Source of the DNA: Paucibacter sp. B2R-40
Lineage (GTDB): Bacteria > Pseudomonadota > Gammaproteobacteria > Burkholderiales > Burkholderiaceae_C
Length of the DNA stretch: 64,000 bases
NCBI RefSeq assembly: GCF_025717555.1
Contig: NZ_JAJIRP010000001.1
Span: 747,400-811,399, forward strand
Direction of reading: 5' to 3'
Below the pieces are notes generated by a model, which was not told the DNA's origin, did no database searches, and saw nothing but the letters and a program-made list of their open reading frames with translations. Positions 47,323 to 58,344 of this stretch are shown here, piece by piece (within the stretch, counting starts at the first letter, position 1; every line of letters begins with the position of its first letter). Made by a program: the position numbers and the translations under genes.

Positions 47323-47686
47323 TTCGGCCCCGGGCTGGCGCAACCCGAGGCCAGTTATTTGGCTGATTGAATGTGAAGTGAGCACTCAGGCTAGAGACTT
47401 ATCCCCAGTTTGGGGCGAGCGAGCCGGCAAGAGTTTTTATATTGCGCTGCAGCTAAGTGTTTTCCCGATTGCGGTCTAAGTGCTTGATTTATAAGAAACT
47501 GTCCCGGTCCTTTATTGAGCAGGCGTCGATCGGGCTTGGCAGTAACAGCTTGGGTAAAAACCTACTCTTAGAACTTTCCCCACAAAGTTATCCACAGAAT
47601 TTGTGGATTCGCCCGTGAGCCCTTTGGAATCATGCACTTAAGCGCAAATCTTCAATTAAAGCCTGAATCGGTGCGAGCCAGGCCAT
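47323..47686. promoter_or_regulatory. hemE-priA intergenic region with DnaA boxes
   Basis: No gene is supported in this 364-bp gap. It is less GC-rich than its surroundings and contains a perfect DnaA box TTATCCACA (47588-47596). With the opposite-facing TGTGGAT at 47602-47608 it forms a perfect inverted repeat ATCCACA-GAATT-TGTGGAT (47590-47608). A near-match TTATCCCCA lies at 47399. It should hold the priA promoter. Confidence 0.6.
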
Positions 47687-49840
<2,154 letters not shown>

Positions 49841-49968
49841 CCGGCAGTTTGTCTGGAAGCTATGCGGGTAAAGCCGGGCTTATGAGGCGCCAGAGCTCGG
49901 TCATACTCGGGCAGACGCAATGAACTTGAGTGCGAGCAGCTCAAGAGTTATGGCTGGACCTATACCGC

Positions 49969-51003
49969 ATGAATTTCCCGGATTCCGCCAATTCCAAACC
50001 ACCCATACGCCGCACGGCGAGTCGATCGGTTGATTTTGAGTCGCGCGCTGCCATAGAGAGTTACATCGACGGACTCAATCAGCGCGCCCCGGTGGCCCAC
50101 CGCGATATCAAATCCTGGGGGCCGGCCAGCACGCCTAGCTTGCAGCTGACGGTGCTGCCTATGGCTGCCGCCGGACAGGTGAGCGAGCAGATCTTTCTGA
50201 CCGAGCCTCAGAACAGCTTCGTCTTGGACGTGCGCTCACAGCCCAAGGCGGCGGCAGGCTCGCCCTATTTGGTGGGCTTGGTGCTGTCCGGTTCCGTCAG
50301 CCTGACGCAGGCCGGCGGTGAATTTGTCGCGCACGCGGGTGAAGGCCTCATCATCAGTCCTGCCGAGGTGGAGCGCGCTCAATTTTCGGCGAATTCGCAT
50401 TTCATCGAGTTCGCCGTGCCCCGGGACAATTTGCTGCGCCTGGGGTCCGAATTGGCGCCCGGCGAGGTGTCCGGCGCGCCGGAGTTCACGACCATGCTGG
50501 CACCGACGCTGGCGCAAAGGATGCTCTTCATGGCCCGACAGGCGGCCCGCCTGCTGCAAAGCAGCGAGTCGACGCCTGCGACCCTGCCGATGTTCGAGCG
50601 CTGGAAGGAGATGATCGCGCTGACCTTGCTGCATGAACAGCAAGCCGGGCGATCTCAGCCGCTGCCCGCGGCCGCCATGAAACCGCGCAGCCTGAGCCGC
50701 GCCCTCGACTACATCGACGCCAACGCACAGTGCGACATCCTGCTGTCCGACATTGCAGCGGCGGCCTGCGTCAGCGTCAGCAGCTTGTTGCGTCACTTCA
50801 ATGAGCATATGGGCCAGTCGCCGATGGCGTTCTTGCGTCAGGTGAGGCTGGACCGCGCGCGCGCCGAACTGCGCCGGGGCGACGCAGGCTTGATCCGCGA
50901 TCTGGCGCTGCGCTGGGGTTTTCAAAGCGCCGGCAAGTTCAGCCAGGCTTATCAGCGCCGCTTTGGTGAGCGGCCTAGCGAAGGCCGCAAAGCCGGTCGT
51001 TGA
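49969..51003 (+). CDS. AraC family transcriptional regulator
   Basis: 344 residues. The N-terminal half is a cupin-like sensor domain of the AraC-binding type (LVGLVLSGSVSLTQAGGEF, GEGLIISPAEVERAQF). The C-terminus has the two HTH motifs: ILLSDIAAAACVSVSSLLRHFNEHMGQSPMAFLRQVRLDRARAELRRG and DLALRWGFQSAGKFSQAYQRRFGERPSE. It stands next to an HAF-repeat PEP-CTERM gene that it may control. The ATG at 49969 is chosen; the frame is open 13 codons further upstream. Confidence 0.9.
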   Translation: MNFPDSANSKPPIRRTASRSVDFESRAAIESYIDGLNQRAPVAHRDIKSWGPASTPSLQLTVLPMAAAGQVSEQIFLTEPQNSFVLDVRSQPKAAAGSPYLVGLVLSGSVSLTQAGGEFVAHAGEGLIISPAEVERAQFSANSHFIEFAVPRDNLLRLGSELAPGEVSGAPEFTTMLAPTLAQRMLFMARQAARLLQSSESTPATLPMFERWKEMIALTLLHEQQAGRSQPLPAAAMKPRSLSRALDYIDANAQCDILLSDIAAAACVSVSSLLRHFNEHMGQSPMAFLRQVRLDRARAELRRGDAGLIRDLALRWGFQSAGKFSQAYQRRFGERPSEGRKAGR

Positions 51004-51191
51004 AGCGACGGGCATAGCCCGAAATCGTCAGGCGCTTCCCGCAATCTCCGATCTGCGGCGGCCTGCTCCAAAACCCTCTGTCGGCTGCTTTTGCCTGCCG
51101 GTAAGGTTTGCTGCGTACCGCGTCCCTAAGGTCGTTCGGACCCGGCACGAGCTGCAAATCAAACTATCCAACATCGAGCGAGCAAGCAAGC

Positions 51192-52337
51192 ATGAAAACA
51201 TTCAGTCTGACAATTCTGGGCCTGAGCGCCCTGGCCTTGGTGCCGGCCGCGCAGGCCGCCGCGCCCAGTTACGCCATCGTTGATCTCGGCGTGATCGGCA
51301 GTGGGGAGTTCTCCCAGGCCTTCGGCGCGTCCCGCAATGGCAGCATTGTGGTCGGGCGCTCATCCGATAGCCATGACCAAGCTTTCAGCTGGACATCACA
51401 GGGCGGCATGGTCGCCCTGCCCAATCTGGCAGGGCGCAATTTCGCCTCAGCCAATGCCGTCAATAACGCCGGCATCGCCGTCGGTGTTTCTTCGACCACC
51501 TGGTTTGGCAGCGACCCATTGCCGGTCATTTGGAAGCAGGGCGCGGTCGCAACGCTGGCCATGCCTCAAGGCTACAGTTCCGGCTGGGCCTACAGCGTCA
51601 ACGCCTCAGGCGTCGCTGTCGGCGCCGTCGGATCTGGCAACTTTGAGCGTGCCGCCCTGTTTGGCCCGAATGGCAGTTCTTTGATCACCGCGACCGCAGC
51701 CAATGGCGCCTGGATGAGCACCGCCTTCGGAATCAATGATGCCGGCCTGGTCGTTGGCATCGGCGTTGACCCGGACAATCTGGCCCTGAATGTTGGCCTG
51801 GTCTACAACTCGGTGACCGGTGTCATGAGCACGGTCGGGGCTTTGCCGGGCAATACCTCCGCGATCAACTTCGGCCTCAGCAATAGTGGCTATGTCGTGG
51901 GCGGCAGCGGCCTGTACCAAGCCTCGGGCAGCCCCTTCAGGTGGTCGGCGTCGGAAGGCATGGTGGAGATCGGCCTGCCACCTGACACCAGCTCAGGTTC
52001 TGCCAGTGCGGTCAATACCCAGGGCTGGGTCGTGGGAAATGCCGGCGGGCTGTATTCGGTGCCCTTCTTGTACGCCGACGGTGTGACCTATTCTTTGCAG
52101 AGCCTCTTGCCAGTTGGCAACGACTGGGACTTCAGCACCAACACCAGCGCATCGGCAATGTCCATTGCCGATGACGGCAGCATCGTGGGCACCGCCGTGC
52201 ACGCGGGGCTCACGCATGCCTATCAAATGACGCTGATTTCCAGCGTGCCCGAGCCCGAGAGCTGGGCGCTGATGTCAGGCGGACTGGGCCTGTTGGGCGC
52301 CCTGGCACGTCGTCGCCGGCGAGCTCGGGGCGCCTGA
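51192..52337 (+). CDS. HAF-repeat PEP-CTERM exported protein
   Basis: 381 residues. Signal peptide (LTILGLSALALVPAAQA-AA, about residue 22). The body is a run of HAF-type repeats with the pattern A-x-x-x-N-x-x-G-x-x-V-G: AFGASRNGSIVVGRS, ANAVNNAGIAVGVS, AYSVNASGVAVGAVG, AFGINDAGLVVGIG, FGLSNSGYVVGG and SAVNTQGWVVGNA. The end VPEPESWALMSGGLGLLGALARRRRRARG is a PEP-CTERM signal. It is probably exported and released or surface-held after exosortase cleavage. The long upstream open frame is discounted because the signal peptide starts at ATG 51192. Confidence 0.9.
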   Translation: MKTFSLTILGLSALALVPAAQAAAPSYAIVDLGVIGSGEFSQAFGASRNGSIVVGRSSDSHDQAFSWTSQGGMVALPNLAGRNFASANAVNNAGIAVGVSSTTWFGSDPLPVIWKQGAVATLAMPQGYSSGWAYSVNASGVAVGAVGSGNFERAALFGPNGSSLITATAANGAWMSTAFGINDAGLVVGIGVDPDNLALNVGLVYNSVTGVMSTVGALPGNTSAINFGLSNSGYVVGGSGLYQASGSPFRWSASEGMVEIGLPPDTSSGSASAVNTQGWVVGNAGGLYSVPFLYADGVTYSLQSLLPVGNDWDFSTNTSASAMSIADDGSIVGTAVHAGLTHAYQMTLISSVPEPESWALMSGGLGLLGALARRRRRARGA

Positions 52338-52356
52338 TCGTCTGCTGAGTGCCGAC

Positions 52357-53076
52357 CTAGACTTTGCGCCGACGGGCGGCAGCGCCTACCAACCCCAAGC
52401 CGCTCAGCAGCAAGGCGTAGCTGCTTGGTTCCGGCACGGCGGCGATGCTGCCCAGGGTCAGGTCATTCGCCGCCACCCAGCTGGCGCCGCCAATGGGCTG
52501 CACGGTGCTGACCTGGAAAGCCTCCAGTCGGCTGCTCGAGACAAAGCCGAAGAAGCTGCCCGGCGCGGTGTTGTCCACCAAGATCAGCTCCTCAACGCCG
52601 TCGGCGTCCAGCACATTCAAGCGGATGGTCTGGCCGGGCAGATAGGCGCCGTTCGCATCGGTGCCGAAGAAGAAGCCTCCGACCGCATTGACCTTGTCGG
52701 AGAAATAGCCAAAAGTCAGGTAGTCGCTGGCCTTGTCGGTAGACAGCCAGGCGTCGCTGCCGCTGCCGGCGCTGTAGAGCAGCGAATCTTCGCCCTCCTC
52801 GGCCACCGACCAGGCTACATAGCGGTGCTCGCCAGCCGTGCGCTCCACATAGCCCGGCCCCTGGGCCCAAAAGGGCAAGTCATCGAAGCGGTCGACCGCC
52901 TGGGCCGAGATGGCGGCCAGGTAGGCTGCCTGCGAGTTGTAGAAAGTGATCTCGGCTTGCGCGCTGCCAACGCTGCAGCTGAGCAGGGCGGCCAGGGCCA
53001 AAGCGGGAGCCAAAGCGGGTGCCAAAGCTGGAGCCAGAGCGGAGCCGGTGAAGTAGTTGTGTAGTTTGTTTGTCAT
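52357..53076 (-). CDS. PEP-CTERM protein with repeat-expanded signal peptide
   Basis: 239 residues from ATG 53076 (GGAGAAC upstream). The signal peptide carries an in-frame APAL repeat (APALAPALAPALAL) encoded by imperfect 12-bp DNA units (about 52992-53046), ending QA-EI near residue 42. The body resembles PEP-CTERM 'choice-of-anchor' beta domains: RFDDLPFWAQGPGYVE, SDYLTFGYFSDKVNAVGGFFFGTDANG and ELILVDNTAPGSFFGFVSS. The C-terminus is VPEPSSYALLLSGLGLVGAAARRRK. It is 23 bp downstream of the metalloprotease gene on the same strand and probably in its operon. Confidence 0.88.
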   Translation of the reverse strand: MTNKLHNYFTGSALAPALAPALAPALALAALLSCSVGSAQAEITFYNSQAAYLAAISAQAVDRFDDLPFWAQGPGYVERTAGEHRYVAWSVAEEGEDSLLYSAGSGSDAWLSTDKASDYLTFGYFSDKVNAVGGFFFGTDANGAYLPGQTIRLNVLDADGVEELILVDNTAPGSFFGFVSSSRLEAFQVSTVQPIGGASWVAANDLTLGSIAAVPEPSSYALLLSGLGLVGAAARRRKV

Positions 53077-53099
53077 GGTGTAGTTCTCCGGATTGGGTT

Positions 53100-55676
53100 T
53101 CAATTGATCTCGCAGCGGCCCAAGCGCGCGCCGCCCTTGACCTTGGCGGCAGCTTGCGCCGGGAAGGCCACCAAGTTGTTGGCGCCGCCTTCGCAGACAT
53201 AGACCTGCTTCATGTCGACATGCCAAGTCATCTGCAGGCCGGTCACGCCGCCGACCAGGGTGTTGCCGGGGCCGTTGATGGCGATCGGGTTTTCCATGCC
53301 GTACTTCTCGGCCTCGACCACGCCCTGCTTGCGGAAGAAGTCATTCAGGCTGATCCAGCCCAGGTCCTCTGCCCACATAAAGCCGGCGATGCTGGTGAAG
53401 AAGCTGCCGACGCGGGCGATGATGACGCGGCCGTCATCGCTGATGCCATTGAGCTGCTGTTCCGGCACGCCGTAATTGGCCTCGACCCAGGCCGCACCTT
53501 CGACCTTGCAGTGGTCGATGCCGTCCCAACTCGGGAAGGGGAAGTCGATGCAGTACTTGGGCGCGTTGATGCTGCGGAAAGCGCTCGGACCCGTACCCTG
53601 TGTCGGGTTCCACAGCAGCACGCCGCGCTCGGTCGCCAGCGGCACGCGCAAGCCATCGTTGCTGACCAGATCGGCCACATAAGCGCCGGTCAAGGCGGTC
53701 AGGTCGATAGGCGCGCCTTCCTTGATCCAGGCATAGGCGTTCTCGCCATTGCCCTGGCCGACCACCACGCCGCCATCGGCGGATACGCCGGCCGCGCGTA
53801 TCCAGGGCATCCAATCCATATTCAAGCCGTCCAGCCGCAGCGCTCGGCCGCCTTTGTCGGCCGTCCACAGATAAGGCACCACGCCCAGGGTGCCGAGCTG
53901 CGAATTGAATTCACCGCAACTGCCGTCCGCGTTTTCATAGGTGCTGAAGCCGACAGCGGCGCTGCCCTTGCGGTTCATGCCCCAACCTACGCTGCTGATA
54001 TGCCCGCCCCAGCTGTCGCAGTGATTGCTCAAGGCGCCCAGTGGCGTCAGCGCGTGGGTCTGGTAGTTCCACAAAGCCATCTGCTTGAGGGTGAAGGGGT
54101 TGCCGTCCGGGTCCCACTGAGTCTCGCCGTCAAAATTGGCCTCCACCAGCATCTGGCGGCCATCGCCGGTGATGGTGCTCAGTGCCGAGGCCAGCAGGTC
54201 CAATTCCTGCGGCAGCAGGCGCGGGCCGGTCTGGGCGTCCCAGACGAAGGGCGTGTCTTGGCCGACCACGCCGCCGGCGCGTTGGCCGTCGTCCGACAGG
54301 CTGGTCAGGTAGCCGGCGGTCAGAAAGCTGTATTGCACGCCGTCGGTGTGGCCATTGAAGATCAAGTTGGCGGTCTTGGTGACGCCGGCCTCGGCCTTGA
54401 TGGCACCGGCCAAGCAGGGCGTATCGGCGTGTGGGTCATTCGACTCGCCTTCGTTCCAATATTCTGGCTGCGACATCATCATGGTCGGCTGGGTCGGGTA
54501 GCCGCCGCGGCTGATCTCCTCGGTATAAATCTTGTAAATCTCGCCGGCCTTCAGGTTGTTGATGCGAAAGCGCCCATCCGGGCCGATCTGGCCTTGGGTC
54601 TGGTCGCCCGACATCACCGAGATCGCGTCGCCCAGTGGATCCTTGACGTTGCGCGCAATGATGTTGATGCCGCTGTAGCCGGTGCGCCCGTCCTTCAGCG
54701 TCAGCGTGCCGGCGATGGAGCCGGTCTTGCTGAAATAGTCGGCCGAAGGGTAGAGGTTGGAGATGCCGGCGATATCGTCCGCGCGGTCCACCGTGCTCAT
54801 CTCGTAGCCGGCCGAGCGACCCTTGGCGACATTGTGCGAGTCGATGAAGGGGAACATCGTCTCGATATGCTTGGGGTCGATGTGGCTGGCGTTCGGGCCC
54901 TTGAGCCAATGGTGAACCGGCGCCACACAGCCGGCCACGCCGGGGTAGAGGTCGCCGCCATAGCCGGGCATGCTCATATAGGCGAGCTGACCATTGGTCT
55001 GCGAATGCGACAGATTGATGGCATGGCCGAACTCATGCGTGAAGATGCCGGCATAACGCGCACCATCGACGTCGGCCGGCGGTTGGCTGCGCTGGCCCGC
55101 TGGTGGCGCCTCGTGGTCGACCATCCAACCATTCATCACGGCGGTGGCTTTGACGATGGTATCGGGGTAGCCGTCGCCGTCGCGGTCTTCGGCAATCTCG
55201 GGCATCGCGATACCCAAGACTTGGTCGCGCGGCACGCCGAAAAACTCCTCCAACACGCGGCCGTCCACGTCATAGATCACATAGAAGCCGCCCTCGTTGT
55301 AGTGGCCGTAGACCAGGCTGGCGGTCGCGCCATCGTTGACGTCAACGCCGATGCTCGGCACTTGACTGAAGGGCGTGAACTTGGCCGGGTCGGTCTCGGC
55401 GCGCCAGGTCGAGCTGGCCACCGAACTCCATTGCTTCAGGCCAAAGGCGGTGATCTTGTTGGCCTGCGCTTCGCTCAGGAAGACCGTGCCATCGTTCTTG
55501 CGGCTGAAGGCGCCAATGTCGGTGTAGACCTTGATCGCGCCTTGGGAGGTGTCCCAGCGCAGCGGCTGCAGATTGGCCGGGTTGTTGTTGAGCAAGAGCG
55601 GGCCGGCGGCTTGGGCGCCGGTGACAAGCGCCAAGGCGCAGGCGGCCAGGGCGGAGAGTTTGAAATGGGTTTTCAT
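53100..55676 (-). CDS. Exported metzincin-type metalloprotease with HAF-like C-terminus
   Basis: 858 residues. Signal peptide (LSALAACALALVTGAQA-AG, about residue 24). The catalytic zinc motif HEFGHAINLSH (HExxHxxxxxH) lies at residues 214-224, and a following Met turn (YMSMPGYGG) fits metzincins. A carboxypeptidase-regulatory-like beta domain follows (GSIAGTLTLKDG ... NIIARNV, about 325-400). Residues about 470-820 contain HAF-like units (VSADGGVVVGQG, ISDDGRVIIARVG, AFxW-type strands) like those of the gene at 51192. Its ATG overlaps the stop of the upstream partner (ATGA). It is probably a secreted protease acting on surface or matrix proteins. Confidence 0.88.
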   Translation of the reverse strand: MKTHFKLSALAACALALVTGAQAAGPLLLNNNPANLQPLRWDTSQGAIKVYTDIGAFSRKNDGTVFLSEAQANKITAFGLKQWSSVASSTWRAETDPAKFTPFSQVPSIGVDVNDGATASLVYGHYNEGGFYVIYDVDGRVLEEFFGVPRDQVLGIAMPEIAEDRDGDGYPDTIVKATAVMNGWMVDHEAPPAGQRSQPPADVDGARYAGIFTHEFGHAINLSHSQTNGQLAYMSMPGYGGDLYPGVAGCVAPVHHWLKGPNASHIDPKHIETMFPFIDSHNVAKGRSAGYEMSTVDRADDIAGISNLYPSADYFSKTGSIAGTLTLKDGRTGYSGINIIARNVKDPLGDAISVMSGDQTQGQIGPDGRFRINNLKAGEIYKIYTEEISRGGYPTQPTMMMSQPEYWNEGESNDPHADTPCLAGAIKAEAGVTKTANLIFNGHTDGVQYSFLTAGYLTSLSDDGQRAGGVVGQDTPFVWDAQTGPRLLPQELDLLASALSTITGDGRQMLVEANFDGETQWDPDGNPFTLKQMALWNYQTHALTPLGALSNHCDSWGGHISSVGWGMNRKGSAAVGFSTYENADGSCGEFNSQLGTLGVVPYLWTADKGGRALRLDGLNMDWMPWIRAAGVSADGGVVVGQGNGENAYAWIKEGAPIDLTALTGAYVADLVSNDGLRVPLATERGVLLWNPTQGTGPSAFRSINAPKYCIDFPFPSWDGIDHCKVEGAAWVEANYGVPEQQLNGISDDGRVIIARVGSFFTSIAGFMWAEDLGWISLNDFFRKQGVVEAEKYGMENPIAINGPGNTLVGGVTGLQMTWHVDMKQVYVCEGGANNLVAFPAQAAAKVKGGARLGRCEIN

Positions 55677-56329
55677 CAGCGCATCACTCCGGTGGCGATC
55701 CAGTTGTTCTTGACCGCGCGGCTGACCAAGCCTTGCAGCACATTGATGTCGACAGCGCCCGAGTTCTTGCTCAGCATGCTGGCTTCGGACGCGCGCAAGG
55801 CACCACGCGTGAGTACCTGCACACCGTCGAACAGGCCGGCGTTGTTGAAGCTGTTGGCGGCCTTGCTGCCATTGATGCTCAGCTTGCCTTGGGTCAGGCC
55901 GACCGGCGTGCTGAGGCCGGTCTTGGCGGCGGGCTTGTTCATGAAAGTCATCACGCGCTCACCCACGACCCAGGTCGGCATGCCCTCGATCTTGGCCGGC
56001 AGCAGGTAGCGGCCGTCGGCCATTTTGCGGGCCTTCAGGAGGCCGAACTGGCGGAAGGTGTAGCTGCTCTTGGGGGCCAGGTCTTGCTTCGCGCTGCCGG
56101 CGACCTTGAGCGTTACTTCGGTATAGGGCACGCCATCCTGGATGCCGTCTTTGACAGCCGTTACTTCGCCGCTGACGATCAGCTCGGCCTTGGCAATCAT
56201 CTGGCTGAGGTTTTGAGGTGGTAGCTGGGTTGCTTGGGCCTGCGGCAGCAGGTTCGCCGCACTCAAGGCCAGCGCGCTGGCGAGCAGGCGCCGTCTGGGT
56301 GAACTGAAGAGGGGCTTGGACAGTTTCAT
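55676..56329 (-). CDS. Exported protein coupled to the metalloprotease, unknown function
   Basis: 217 residues. The N-terminus (SSPRRRLLASALALSAANLLPQAQA) is a signal peptide with an arginine cluster, though not a clear Tat motif; cleavage is near residue 33. The mature part begins QLPPQNLSQMIAKAELIVSGEVTAV and is beta-rich (TEVTLKVAGSAKQDLAPKSSYTFRQFG). I recognise no named family. It overlaps the protease start by 4 bp, which suggests a dedicated chaperone, inhibitor or substrate of the protease. Confidence 0.8.
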   Translation of the reverse strand: MKLSKPLFSSPRRRLLASALALSAANLLPQAQATQLPPQNLSQMIAKAELIVSGEVTAVKDGIQDGVPYTEVTLKVAGSAKQDLAPKSSYTFRQFGLLKARKMADGRYLLPAKIEGMPTWVVGERVMTFMNKPAAKTGLSTPVGLTQGKLSINGSKAANSFNNAGLFDGVQVLTRGALRASEASMLSKNSGAVDINVLQGLVSRAVKNNWIATGVMR

Positions 56330-56442
56330 CGTGGGTGACTCCGGTAGAAAAAAGACTTGTTGGCAACGGGCTTGACCTTATCGAGTCGGCCCAGCCGGAT
56401 CACCCCCCGCCGCGGGTGGAAAGCAGCGCTCACGCCTCAGGA

Positions 56443-56500
56443 AAACCCTGCGCGCTTGTTTCACCATGCTTCCCCCCTGCATGGAGGTAACGCAGGGTTT
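56443..56500. promoter_or_regulatory. Nested inverted repeat between divergent genes
   Basis: AAACCCTGCG (56443-56452) is repeated inverted as CGCAGGGTTT (56491-56500), and between them CATGC (56465-56469) pairs with GCATG (56479-56483) across a C-run. The structure lies in the 223-bp gap between the exported-protease partner and the LuxR-type regulator gene, about 50 bp before the latter, and could be an operator or a structured leader. Confidence 0.5.
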
Positions 56501-56552
56501 GTACGCAGTCTTGCGGCCCGGATCTGCCAGCAAGTCACCCTAGACTCGGGTC

Positions 56553-58334
56553 ATGAAGTACCTGGTGAGTGAGCAAGAACTGAGAGGCTTGGAGCTGGCG
56601 TTGGATGCAGCTGTTGGTGCGGCGCGCCTGCCGGCTTTGCTGGCCTTGGCCTGGCAGCTGCGCCAACGCGACAGCCAGCGCGCACTCGGGCTGCTGGCTG
56701 AAATGAAGCGGCGCTTGCCGCGCTACCCGCTGCCGGCCGAGGCGCTGAGCCGCTTGATGCTGTGGGCGGCCTTGGTCGAATGCGAAGTGGCCGCGCTGCG
56801 CTGCCAACTGGACGAGTCGCAAGCTTGGCTGGATGCGGCCAGGGCCGCTCTTGATCCGGCTGCTGACGGCCAGGCCGCCGGTGATGCTTGCATGGCCGAG
56901 GCCTGCCTGGCCAAGGCGCTGGGCCAGCGCGACCGCGAATTGCTGGCGCTGGAGCGGGCGCAGGCCTTTTACGCCGGCTGCAGCGACCCCCAGCGTATTG
57001 GACTGGCGCAAGGGCTATTGCGCTGCGAACGCGGGGTCACACAGATTCGGCCCGCCAAAGCCGGCGAGACCGTCGCCGATGCCTTGGCTGACGGCGGGCC
57101 TCTGGCGAGCATGGCGCCAGCCGATGCTTGTACCGATGCCGCCACGGAGGCCGTCAATGCTGCCGCGCAGGCCTATGCCTTGTGCATGCGTGCACCTGCC
57201 GAAGCCGCCGCCCTGTTCACGCGCGCCGCGCAGTTGTGCCTCGACTTGGGGCTGGTCAGGTTCTCTTGCATCCTCAGCATGAACGCCAGCAACTGCAAGC
57301 TGGAGTTGGGGGATCTTGAGCAAGCCTCGCAGTGCTTTGAGGCGGCGGCGGAGCGGGCGCGCAATACGGGCTGGCCGCAGTTGATGGGCATGACCCAAAC
57401 CCAGGTGGGCCGCGTCTTGCGTTTGCTGGGCCGGGGTCAGGAGAGTTTGCAGGTGCTCAATCAAGCCTTGGTGCAACTGCGGGTCGCCCCCGCTGGCCTG
57501 GCGACCGCTTTTGCTTGCAGTGAGCTGGCATTCACACTGACGGAAGTGGAGCGGCCCTTGGACTCGATCGAGGTGATGAAAGAAGCGATCCGCCTGTACC
57601 GGCTGTGGGGGTCTCACGTCAACTTGGCGCTGGCCTCGGCCCGCCAGGCGCGTGCCTTGGCTTCTGTCGGGCGTATCAGCGAGGCCTTGGTCGAACTAGA
57701 GGAGGCGCAGACTTTGGTGGCGCAGCATGGTTATGCGGCGCTCACGGTCGACATCAACGAAGCCCTGGCCGAAGTGCATCGCCGCAGCAAGCAGCCGCCG
57801 CCGCCGGGCATGACGGCGCCGACCGCCACCATTCATTACGCCCAATGTGCCTTGAATCAGGGTATGGACATCCAGGGCTGGAAGCCGCCGCCGGCCTTGC
57901 TGGACTATCTGGCCGACGCTTGGGCCGATGCCGACCATATGGCGCAAGCCTATTCCTACTCGCGCATGGCGCGACTGGCCGACCAGCAAGACCGCGCGCT
58001 GAAACTGAACGATCCCCGTGCAATGCTGCAGTTATTGGGCTACCACCGCTTGAGTGCCGCTACTGGCATGCAGGAGTCAGGGGAGTCGACCTTGCTTGCG
58101 GCAAGCGAGCCCGTGGCGCAGCAGAGCGCCGAGCTGCTGTCGGCCAAGGAACAGGCCGTGCTCCAATTGCTGGCGCGCAACTATTCGAACAAGGAAATCG
58201 CCCAGTCCTTGGGCGTCAGCGCCGAGACCATCAAATGGCGCTTGAAGGGCGTGTTCTCCAAACTGGAAGCCGGCTCACGCAAGCATGCGGTCATCCGCGC
58301 GCGCACCTTGGGGCTGTTGGCAGCAAACGTTTGA
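56553..58334 (+). CDS. LuxR-type regulator with TPR-like N-terminal domain
   Basis: 593 residues, almost entirely helical. From residue 1 to about 500 there are TPR-like helix pairs (ALGLLAEMKRRLPRYPLPAEALSRL, ASQCFEAAAERARNTGWPQLMGM, QSLQVLNQALVQLRV). The C-terminus has a canonical LuxR/GerE HTH: LLSAKEQAVLQLLARNYSNKEIAQSLGVSAETIKWRLKGVFSKLEAGSRKHAVIRAR. This is like the C-terminal half of MalT/LAL regulators but without the ATPase domain. It is divergent from the exported protease operon, which it may control. Confidence 0.9.
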   Translation: MKYLVSEQELRGLELALDAAVGAARLPALLALAWQLRQRDSQRALGLLAEMKRRLPRYPLPAEALSRLMLWAALVECEVAALRCQLDESQAWLDAARAALDPAADGQAAGDACMAEACLAKALGQRDRELLALERAQAFYAGCSDPQRIGLAQGLLRCERGVTQIRPAKAGETVADALADGGPLASMAPADACTDAATEAVNAAAQAYALCMRAPAEAAALFTRAAQLCLDLGLVRFSCILSMNASNCKLELGDLEQASQCFEAAAERARNTGWPQLMGMTQTQVGRVLRLLGRGQESLQVLNQALVQLRVAPAGLATAFACSELAFTLTEVERPLDSIEVMKEAIRLYRLWGSHVNLALASARQARALASVGRISEALVELEEAQTLVAQHGYAALTVDINEALAEVHRRSKQPPPPGMTAPTATIHYAQCALNQGMDIQGWKPPPALLDYLADAWADADHMAQAYSYSRMARLADQQDRALKLNDPRAMLQLLGYHRLSAATGMQESGESTLLAASEPVAQQSAELLSAKEQAVLQLLARNYSNKEIAQSLGVSAETIKWRLKGVFSKLEAGSRKHAVIRARTLGLLAANV

Positions 58335-58344
58335 AATCAAAGTC

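Noticed and set aside
47285-47479. A 64-codon frame overlapping the hemE end
   Set aside because: Overlaps hemE coding sequence in another frame, and there is no evidence of a separate start.
51140-51175. A GGCACG...GC sequence resembling a sigma-54 promoter before the HAF gene
   Set aside because: The GG-GC spacing is 8 bp rather than the required 10.
53070-56009. A 979-codon plus-strand open frame opposite the protease operon
   Set aside because: It is the codon-bias shadow of the protease and partner genes; it has no family motifs, while the minus strand has signal peptides and a zinc-protease motif.
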